From contig CALKAL010000180.1 in assembly GCA_937983065.1 (NCBI GenBank), positions 1-6,195 of the forward strand: a stretch of DNA of 6,195 bases. The letters are read 5' to 3'. Every line of letters starts with the position of its first letter. Within the stretch, counting starts at the first letter, position 1. The DNA is from an uncultured Bacillaceae bacterium (GTDB lineage: Bacteria; Bacillota; Bacilli; Bacillales; Alkalibacillaceae). Of the stretch, positions 1 through 4,910 are shown piece by piece. Below the pieces are notes generated by a model, which was given only the letters and a program-made list of their open reading frames with translations, made no database searches and was not told the origin of the DNA. A program made the position numbers and the translations under genes.

Positions 1-175
1 AAAGCGGAGTATATTTCCAGAGCGGGTATACGCTCATATATCGTTCGGATTTTACTTATTCATAAATCCTTTTGCCCGGCCTCTTTTTTATGTCATAAAT
101 TAACTCTATTCAGCCAAGCTGTAGTTCAAACTAACCGCTCCAATATCCCAATTTAATAATTTATATAAAAAGTAG

Positions 176-214
176 TTGACACTTGTTATTAATTACAGTA
201 ATTTAGAATATAAT
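176..214 (+). promoter_or_regulatory. Promoter region of the GntR/ABC operon
   Basis: A perfect TTGACA lies at 176-181 and a perfect TATAAT at 209-214, but they are 27 bp apart, too far to form one sigma-A promoter. The TATAAT is the more likely -10 because the inverted repeat begins just after it. It would use a weak -35, either TTATTA at 186-191 (17-bp spacer) or TTGTTA at 183-188 (20-bp spacer). The TTGACA could instead serve a poor -10 near 199-204 (TAATTT). Transcription from the TATAAT would start near 221, giving a leader of about 55 bases. The existence of a promoter here is well supported; the exact element pairing is inferred. Confidence 0.6.
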
Positions 215-216
215 AC

Positions 217-240
217 AGTACATTACATCACTAATGCACT
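217..240. promoter_or_regulatory. Probable operator for the YtrA-type repressor (inverted repeat)
   Basis: The arms AGTACATTA (217-225) and TAATGCACT (232-240) are inverted repeats that match at 8 of 9 positions around a 6-bp centre, CATCAC. The element starts 3 bp after the TATAAT and covers the expected transcription start, where a bound dimer would block RNA polymerase. From memory, the B. subtilis YtrA site has AGTGTA and TACACT half-sites about 13 bp apart. Here AGTACA and TGCACT are 12 bp apart, which is similar but not identical. The natural reading is autorepression by the GntR protein encoded immediately downstream. Binding itself is inferred. Confidence 0.7.
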
Positions 241-275
241 AAGCCATGTGAACAATGTGAAAGTAGGGAATTCGC

Positions 276-659
276 ATGATTCTTGATCACAACAGTCCGA
301 AGCCAATTTATGTTCAAATCGCAGAGTGGCTAGAGACGGAAATTATTAATGAAAATATTAAAGAAGATGAAAAAATGTATTCGCAATACCAATTGGCGGA
401 TAAGTTTAATGTTAATCCAGCAACAGCCGCAAAAGGGTTAACGTTATTAGTGGAGGACAACATTCTTTATAAGAAGCGAGGATTAGGTATGTTCGTTAAA
501 GAAAAGGCGAAGGAAAAAATATTAGAAAAAAGAAAAGACGAGTCATTAATGACACTAGTTTATGATCTTGTTAGAGAAGCGGAATATTTAGATGTATCAA
601 ATGACGAGCTTTACCAGCTGATTGAAAAAGTAAGAAAAGAAGGGTGGGGTAAATCATGA
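276..659 (+). CDS. GntR-family transcriptional regulator, YtrA/PmtR subfamily
   Basis: This is a short (127 aa) DNA-binding repressor of the YtrA subfamily, which usually controls the ABC transporter genes beside it. Residues 8-75 form the winged helix-turn-helix. The recognition-helix region NPATAAKGLTLL (47-58) and the wing ILYKKRGLGMFV (63-74) are the segments that place it in this subfamily. Residues 76-127 are charged and helical, fitting the small dimerisation tail of YtrA proteins, and are far too short for the FadR or HutC effector domains. The ATG is preceded by AGGGA at 265-269, six bases upstream. Its stop overlaps the ATPase start (ATGA). It probably represses its own operon through the inverted repeat at 217-240. 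The inducer cannot be read from the sequence; relatives respond to cell-wall antibiotics or amphipathic peptides. Confidence 0.93.
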   Translation: MILDHNSPKPIYVQIAEWLETEIINENIKEDEKMYSQYQLADKFNVNPATAAKGLTLLVEDNILYKKRGLGMFVKEKAKEKILEKRKDESLMTLVYDLVREAEYLDVSNDELYQLIEKVRKEGWGKS

Positions 660-1546
660 CAGTGATTTGTAAAAACTTAACGAAACAGTATCGAGAAATG
701 CACGCCGTTCATGAATTATCGGTTCAATTTAAAGAAAATAGCTTAACAGGATTAATCGGCCGAAACGGTGCTGGCAAGACGACGCTTTTACAAATGATTG
801 CTGGCTATACGCTTCCGACAAGCGGTGAAGTGACCGTTTTCGGTAAAAATCCCTTTAACAATTTATTTATTTCGGCAAATACGATATTTATAGATGACCA
901 AATGGTTTTCTCACCCGAGTTAACTCTACGTGAAATTTTAAAAACTGGGAAAGTCTTTTATAAAAATTGGGATGAAGAATTGGCTTTTAAATTGCTCAAA
1001 TATTTCAGTTTAGGCGAAAATCAGTTTCATGCCGAGTTGTCTAAAGGTAAAAAAAGTACATTTAACATGATTTTCGGTCTAGCTTCTAAATGTGCATTAA
1101 CGATTTTTGATGAACCAACAACAGGAATGGATTATTCTGTTCGGCAAGATTTTTACCGCGCCCTTTTAAAAGATTATATTAATCATCCACGAACGATTAT
1201 AGTATCAAGTCATTTATTAAATGAAATCGAACATATTTTGGAAGAAATCGTATTAATTAAGGATGGAAAGCTTTGTCTTCATGAAACAGTAGAGGACTTA
1301 AAAGAGTATGCGGTTGGTCTAATGGGTGAACAAGCTCTCATCGAAACATTCGTACAAGGAAAAAACATAATCGGAAAAGAACTCGATTTAAATTCCGCTT
1401 ACTATGTTGTAAAAGATGATTTTTCGACAGATGAAAAATTAACGATGGAACGTAGCGGAATTAAACTAACACAGGTAAGTACGCCTGATTTGACCGTCAT
1501 GTTAACGAGCCCGAACGAAGGGGGAATTGATGATGTCTTTAAATAA
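656..1546 (+). CDS. ABC transporter ATP-binding protein (YtrB/PmtA-like)
   Basis: This is the cytoplasmic ATPase that would power the membrane proteins encoded next. Walker A is GRNGAGKT (35-42), Gln82 is a plausible Q-loop residue, and Walker B is LTIFDEPTTGMD (148-159) with catalytic Glu153. The H-loop is His186 in SSHLL. The signature motif is LSKGK (128-132) rather than LSGGQ, a change I associate with ATPases that travel with YtrA-type regulators. Residues from about 215 to 296 form a C-terminal extension beyond the roughly 210-residue nucleotide-binding core. The start overlaps the regulator's stop by four bases, with a G-rich ribosome site (AGGGTGGGG) just upstream. The only ATPase in the operon, it should act as a homodimer. 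Substrate and transport direction are unknown, though an exporter or target-protection role is likeliest by family. Confidence 0.92.
   Translation: MTVICKNLTKQYREMHAVHELSVQFKENSLTGLIGRNGAGKTTLLQMIAGYTLPTSGEVTVFGKNPFNNLFISANTIFIDDQMVFSPELTLREILKTGKVFYKNWDEELAFKLLKYFSLGENQFHAELSKGKKSTFNMIFGLASKCALTIFDEPTTGMDYSVRQDFYRALLKDYINHPRTIIVSSHLLNEIEHILEEIVLIKDGKLCLHETVEDLKEYAVGLMGEQALIETFVQGKNIIGKELDLNSAYYVVKDDFSTDEKLTMERSGIKLTQVSTPDLTVMLTSPNEGGIDDVFK
1518..1524 (+). promoter_or_regulatory. Ribosome binding site that sets the permease start
   Basis: AAGGGGG lies inside the 3' end of the ATPase gene. Three in-frame starts follow: TTG at 1527, ATG at 1530 and ATG at 1533. Spacings are 2, 5 and 8 bases, so the ATG at 1533 fits best and the TTG is implausible. 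Confidence 0.65.
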
Positions 1547-2270
1547 AGTAAGTTTAACTGCAGTCGTCAAGCAGCAATTGTTATATAAAATGAAGGCTTA
1601 TAAAAGTGTTTATACGACGATGATACTTATACAACTAATTGCCTTTGTTTTTTCAATCGGAGGTGTAGGCTCATCGGGTGGCGGCTCAGAATTTATTTTC
1701 GTAAATATCACTTATATCGGTTCAGATATGATTATTATTTTTACGATGATGTGGGCGTTTATTATTGCGACAACGATTACACGGAAGGAAAATCAGTTAA
1801 TGGATGTCTCCTTCGTCACGACTCCGATTACGAGCCATTTATCGAATTTAATGTTTATCATTTTAATGAGCTTAATTGGAGCAGCTTCAGCGATCCTATC
1901 TGGGTTTTTATTAAAGCTACTTTTCATCATTTTTAAAGGGACGGATAATATAATTGTCTCCCATTATGCGATTGGTGATATTTTACTTGGCATCGGGTCA
2001 TTGTCGGTTTATTTATTATTATTAAGTGGAGTTGGTTATTTAGTTGGTGCCCTAATCCAACGATTCCCGATTTTAAAAATGATTTTACCAGCAATTGTTA
2101 TCGCGGCTCTATTTTTTGAAGGAAGAGAGTCGGGTGTTCTGACAGAAATGGTCACTTTTTTTGCTCAAGAAAAAAGTCTTTTACTTCTAACGTTTAAAGT
2201 AGTAGCAGCTTTTCTAGTTTGTGCCTTACTTTCGATTGGAGTATCGACACGAATGGAGGTAAGACGATGA
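1533..2270 (+). CDS. ABC transporter permease, six predicted membrane helices
   Basis: This 245-aa, very hydrophobic protein is probably the membrane partner of the upstream ATPase. Six helices can be read at about residues 26-44, 57-82, 104-134, 147-175, 180-196 and 216-238. The basic N-terminal stretch KMKAYK and the C-terminal RMEVRR both suit the cytoplasmic side, consistent with an even helix count. The first external loop is glycine-rich (GGVGSSGGGS, 43-52). The basic loop TRKENQ (83-88) would face the cytoplasm and could contact the ATPase. I see no large extracellular loop of the FtsX/MacB kind and no fused ATPase. It is shorter than the roughly 300-residue YtrC/YtrD or YhcH/YhcI permeases. 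The gene overlaps the ATPase gene by 14 bases; the ATG at 1530 is an alternative start. Permease identity rests on helices and operon position, not a diagnostic motif. Confidence 0.82.
   Translation: MSLNKVSLTAVVKQQLLYKMKAYKSVYTTMILIQLIAFVFSIGGVGSSGGGSEFIFVNITYIGSDMIIIFTMMWAFIIATTITRKENQLMDVSFVTTPITSHLSNLMFIILMSLIGAASAILSGFLLKLLFIIFKGTDNIIVSHYAIGDILLGIGSLSVYLLLLSGVGYLVGALIQRFPILKMILPAIVIAALFFEGRESGVLTEMVTFFAQEKSLLLLTFKVVAAFLVCALLSIGVSTRMEVRR
2255..2260 (+). promoter_or_regulatory. Ribosome binding site that sets the start of the ectodomain protein
   Basis: GGAGGT stands six bases before the ATG at 2267, inside the last codons of the permease gene. It argues against any earlier in-frame start (for example near 2219), which would add residues that are neither hydrophobic nor preceded by a ribosome site. 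Confidence 0.75.
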
Positions 2271-2947
2271 CTTTATTTCTACCGATTATAATAATCGTTG
2301 TCCTATTGTTAGTCATCCCGCTTATATCTCGGACAGCAAAACAACCTGGCATTAAATTTAATAAATCAGTCATTATTTCAACGTATTTTATTCTAATCTT
2401 ATTAAGTACAATCCTTTATCCGTTTATCACGAGAAACATGCATACAGTAGATTTAAGTGTATATGGAGAGGAATGGGGCGGTGATGTTATTGAATTAAAA
2501 CGCCCAGAAAATTTGGATGAGTTAAGTCAAACGTTTGAAGCTACATTTGACTATGATAATGATACAATCCAGCTTGAAGCTCATGTCGATTATCTTACGA
2601 CGCTCTTTTACGAAAAAACAGATGAATTGATTGACGAAATTAAGGTTTCTTATTATACGTCTGAAAATGATAAACTTCCGTTGAACGCAACCTATCAAAA
2701 TGAGCCAGAAGTATGGTTAAGTGGTGGTGGTATGTTATTTATCGAGGATGTCTATAAAGAATATCGTTTCACAGCGTTTACAAAAGAATTTCCTATCACT
2801 CATTTTAAAGGAGGTTCCCACTGGCTAAGTGGATCAAAAATAGGTGCAGATTTGCGGGAAGAACAATCTTTTTTAATCCAAGTTCCCGAGCATGTTCAAA
2901 TTGTCTACGAGGAAGATTTCTATGAACTTGTTGAATTACAGCGATAA
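2267..2947 (+). CDS. Unknown membrane-anchored protein with an extracytoplasmic domain, ABC operon partner
   Basis: I do not recognise a family for this 226-aa protein. Helix 1 is about residues 3-20 and helix 2 about 34-54, separated by a short basic loop (R22, K25, K30, K33) that should lie in the cytoplasm. That places the N-terminus and residues 57-226 outside. The outer part is acidic, rich in alternating hydrophobic and aromatic residues, and looks beta-rich, with GGG (near 155) and GGSHWLSGS segments. There is no lipobox, no cysteine pair and no enzyme motif that I can see. The start is fixed by GGAGGT six bases upstream, and the ATG overlaps the permease stop (ATGA). This tight coupling suggests a dedicated subunit: a substrate-capturing or sensing domain, or a helper for complex assembly. 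It could also be half of a split permease, though it has too few helices for a full one. Confidence 0.75.
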   Translation: MTLFLPIIIIVVLLLVIPLISRTAKQPGIKFNKSVIISTYFILILLSTILYPFITRNMHTVDLSVYGEEWGGDVIELKRPENLDELSQTFEATFDYDNDTIQLEAHVDYLTTLFYEKTDELIDEIKVSYYTSENDKLPLNATYQNEPEVWLSGGGMLFIEDVYKEYRFTAFTKEFPITHFKGGSHWLSGSKIGADLREEQSFLIQVPEHVQIVYEEDFYELVELQR

Positions 2948-2992
2948 TCTAATTGTTTCTATCGACACGAATTCGTAATAAATAATGGAACG

Positions 2993-3028
2993 TTTACATG
3001 TACGAAAAAGTAAGAAATATGATAAAAT
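2993..3028 (+). promoter_or_regulatory. Probable promoter of the diguanylate cyclase gene
   Basis: TTTACA at 2993-2998 is a five-of-six match to a -35 box. An extended -10, TG-A-TAAAAT, lies at 3020-3028, overlapping an alternative -10, TATGAT, at 3018-3023 (19-bp spacer from TTTACA). An extended -10 can work without a well-placed -35. Transcription would start near 3030-3035, just at the hairpin that follows. The exact pairing of elements is uncertain. Confidence 0.55.
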
Positions 3029-3044
3029 AGAACTAAAGAACTAA
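3029..3044 (+). repeat. Tandem 8-mer duplication in the cyclase leader
   Basis: AGAACTAA occurs twice without a gap (3029-3036 and 3037-3044). Both copies are complementary to TTAGTTCT at 3060-3067, so either could pair with it, though the second copy pairs over more bases. Confidence 0.85.
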
Positions 3045-3072
3045 TTTATATTACGTTTTTTAGTTCTTTTTT
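3035..3072 (+). terminator. AT-rich hairpin with T-run: terminator of the ABC operon and/or 5' leader structure
   Basis: AAAGAACTAA (3035-3044) and TTAGTTCTTT (3060-3069) form a perfect 10-bp stem with a 15-base loop, and the T-run continues to 3072. The form is that of a factor-independent terminator, but only three of ten pairs are G-C. It lies about 90 bases after the ABC operon stop, so it may end that transcript. It also lies downstream of, or at, the start of the cyclase transcript, where it could act as a leaky attenuator or protect the 5' end. The structure is seen directly; its role is inferred. Confidence 0.55.
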
Positions 3073-3096
3073 ACTATTTTATGAGGAGAATCATTG

Positions 3097-4761
3097 ATGA
3101 AACAAAAGAATATCGTAAGCCTAGAACAAATTTTAATGGATGGCATACAAGATATGGTTTTTGTTTTAGATGTTAAAGGAAATGAGTTTACATATCATTT
3201 TTTAAATCGTGCGGCGATGAAACGAACGGGCTTGACGAACGACGTTATCGGGAAAACGATATCAGAAGTCTATCCTAATGATACTGGTGATTTTATGAAA
3301 AAGCATTACATGAAAGTCGTCGAAAGTGAAGAAATTATCGAGTATGAAGATTCCTTTAACGATCATTCAGGTGCCAAAAGATTCTCTCAAACGACGTTAA
3401 CTCCTTTTTTTGATGACCGAAATGTAATGACAAATATTGTCGCTGTCGTTAAAGATATAACAGAAAAGAAAAAAGCAGAATTTAGAGAAAAAGTGGCTGA
3501 ACGAAAATTAGAAGAGACAATTGAACGTTATCAGTCGCTTTATCATTATAATTTAGATGCTGTTGCAACGATTGATTTAGACGGAAAAATTTTAACCGGT
3601 AATGAATATATGGAAAAGATGACTGGATTTTCTAACGAAGAGCTAATCGGGCGTTATTTCAGTGCGCTCATCGAGACGAGTTACTTTGAAAAAACGAATG
3701 ATATGTTTGAAAAGGCATTGTTAGGTGATTGGGAGCAATTTCAGTCTGCAATTTATGATCAGCAAGGGAAGGTTAGAAAGGTAATATTAAAATTTACACC
3801 AATATTTGTTAAAGGGAAAATTAAAGGGCTATTTGCGGTGTTAAAGGATATAACGGAACTCGAAAAGACGATTAAGAAACTACAAGAGAGTGAAGAAACG
3901 TTTCGTATTATAACGGAAAATGCCCATGAATTAATTACCCTTTTAAATGATCAAGGAAAGATTATTTATGCATCCCCATCTTATGAAGATATTTTAGAAA
4001 TAAATCCAAACGAATATATTGGAGAGCTGTTCCTTTATAATGTTCATCCTGAAGACCGAATCCGTTTAGACCAATCAATCATTACTTCAATTAGAGAGGG
4101 AAACCCTTGTAAAGAGCAATTTCGTCAAAAACATACGACTAAAGGGTGGATTTGGTGTGAATTATCGGGCACCCCTGTTTTCGATAAAGAAGGGCAATTT
4201 GTGAACATGGTCGTTTTAACTCGGGATATTACGCTTCAAAAAAGCTATGAAGATAGTTTAAAGCATTTTGCCAATCATGACACGCTAACAGGATTACCGA
4301 ACCGACGTTATTTTAGCCAGAAACTTCGTAAAGCCATGGTAAATCATGTGAAGAATCAAGAAGGACTAGCCGTTATGATGCTAGACATTGATGATTTTAA
4401 AGGAATTAACGACCAATTCGGTCACGATGTTGGGGATGACACAGTAATTGAATTCTCAAATCGTTTGCAAGGAGCCATTCGGGAAACAGACATCGCTGCC
4501 CGACTAGGCGGAGACGAATTTGTCGTATTATTAAATGACATTACATCAGAAGAAGAGGCAGAAAAAGTCGCTCGTAAAGTTCACGAAGCGATGAACGGGG
4601 TATGGCAAGTTAAAAATGCCGAACTTTCGATTACGACAAGTATCGGAATCGCAATTGCTCCAGAGAAAGGCTCGACCCGGTCTACAATTATGAAACAAGC
4701 AGATAACGCATTGTACGAAGCGAAAAATGCAGGGAAAAACTGCGTTAAAATTGTAAAATAA
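3097..4761 (+). CDS. Soluble diguanylate cyclase, PAS-PAS-PAS-GGDEF
   Basis: This 554-aa enzyme should condense two GTP into the second messenger c-di-GMP. Three PAS domains occupy roughly residues 8-125, 144-258 and 266-386, each ending in the characteristic DIT motif (KDITEK, KDITEL, RDITLQ). A coiled-coil-like linker (about 125-143) joins the first two. The GGDEF domain runs from about 390 to the end: HDTLTGLPNRR (394-404), LDIDDFK (429-435) and an intact GGDEF (471-475). RETD (462-465), five residues before GGDEF, is the product-inhibition site. There is no EAL or HD-GYP domain, no membrane helix and no signal peptide, so it would sense an intracellular cue. No heme or flavin residues are recognisable, so the ligand is unknown. 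I chose the ATG at 3097 over the adjacent TTG at 3094 because GAGGAG (3083-3088) is eight bases away. It appears monocistronic. Confidence 0.94.
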   Translation: MKQKNIVSLEQILMDGIQDMVFVLDVKGNEFTYHFLNRAAMKRTGLTNDVIGKTISEVYPNDTGDFMKKHYMKVVESEEIIEYEDSFNDHSGAKRFSQTTLTPFFDDRNVMTNIVAVVKDITEKKKAEFREKVAERKLEETIERYQSLYHYNLDAVATIDLDGKILTGNEYMEKMTGFSNEELIGRYFSALIETSYFEKTNDMFEKALLGDWEQFQSAIYDQQGKVRKVILKFTPIFVKGKIKGLFAVLKDITELEKTIKKLQESEETFRIITENAHELITLLNDQGKIIYASPSYEDILEINPNEYIGELFLYNVHPEDRIRLDQSIITSIREGNPCKEQFRQKHTTKGWIWCELSGTPVFDKEGQFVNMVVLTRDITLQKSYEDSLKHFANHDTLTGLPNRRYFSQKLRKAMVNHVKNQEGLAVMMLDIDDFKGINDQFGHDVGDDTVIEFSNRLQGAIRETDIAARLGGDEFVVLLNDITSEEEAEKVARKVHEAMNGVWQVKNAELSITTSIGIAIAPEKGSTRSTIMKQADNALYEAKNAGKNCVKIVK

Positions 4762-4844
4762 AGATCGCCTGAAAGTATTGGCTCCTAAATAAGATATTTT
4801 TACGCTAAATTTGGGGTCGGCACTTTAATGGGCGGTCTTTTTTT
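4760..4844 (+). terminator. Long imperfect hairpin terminator after the cyclase gene
   Basis: The outer stem pairs 4760-4771 with 4829-4840 (AAAGATCGCC against GGCGGTCTTT, then two more wobble pairs). After a two-base bulge, AAAGT (4772-4776) pairs with ACTTT (4822-4826). After one mismatch, TTGGCTCC (4778-4785) pairs with GGGGTCGG (4813-4820), and AAAT (4787-4790) with ATTT (4809-4812), leaving an 18-base loop. By hand this gives about 29 pairs, seven of them G-U. Seven T residues follow at 4838-4844. The structure starts within the stop codon of the cyclase gene. A terminator role is strongly suggested; the length is unusual for one. Confidence 0.85.
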
Positions 4845-4871
4845 GACTGAGTTTTGATTTTCACCCATAAT
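4843..4871 (+). promoter_or_regulatory. Sigma-A-type promoter of the S41 peptidase gene
   Basis: TTGACT at 4843-4848 and CATAAT at 4866-4871 are each five-of-six matches and are separated by exactly 17 bp. The expected start near 4878 gives a leader of about 33 bases containing the ribosome site AGAGGGGA (4896-4903). The first bases of the -35 are the last T residues of the preceding terminator. Confidence 0.7.
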
Positions 4872-4910
4872 ATGTGTTAATAAAAATGATTATTTAGAGG
4901 GGATGATTGG

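Noticed and set aside
20..35. Short hairpin GAGCG/CGCTC with a 6-base loop near the left edge
   Set aside because: Only five pairs and no T-run follows; nothing ties it to a gene in this window.
47..89. Possible terminator of a gene left of the window (GGATTT/AAATCC stem, later T-run at 84-89)
   Set aside because: The six-pair AT-rich stem is followed by only four T residues before GC-rich sequence, and the longer T-run has no good stem next to it. I see no gene in 1-175.
1751..1936. 61-codon open frame on the + strand inside the permease gene
   Set aside because: It lies wholly within the permease gene in another frame, has no ribosome site and gives no plausible protein.
2219..2266. Earlier start for the ectodomain protein
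   Set aside because: It would need a non-ATG start without a ribosome site and a 48-base overlap with the permease; GGAGGT and ATG at 2267 fit far better.
3035..3096. Riboswitch (for example c-di-GMP type) in the cyclase leader
   Set aside because: The leader is only about 60 bases, with one simple hairpin and no conserved aptamer core that I recognise.
4760..4844. T-box or other tRNA-sensing leader ahead of the peptidase gene
   Set aside because: The T-box core is absent, and the downstream promoter lies after the hairpin, so the structure belongs to the cyclase transcript.
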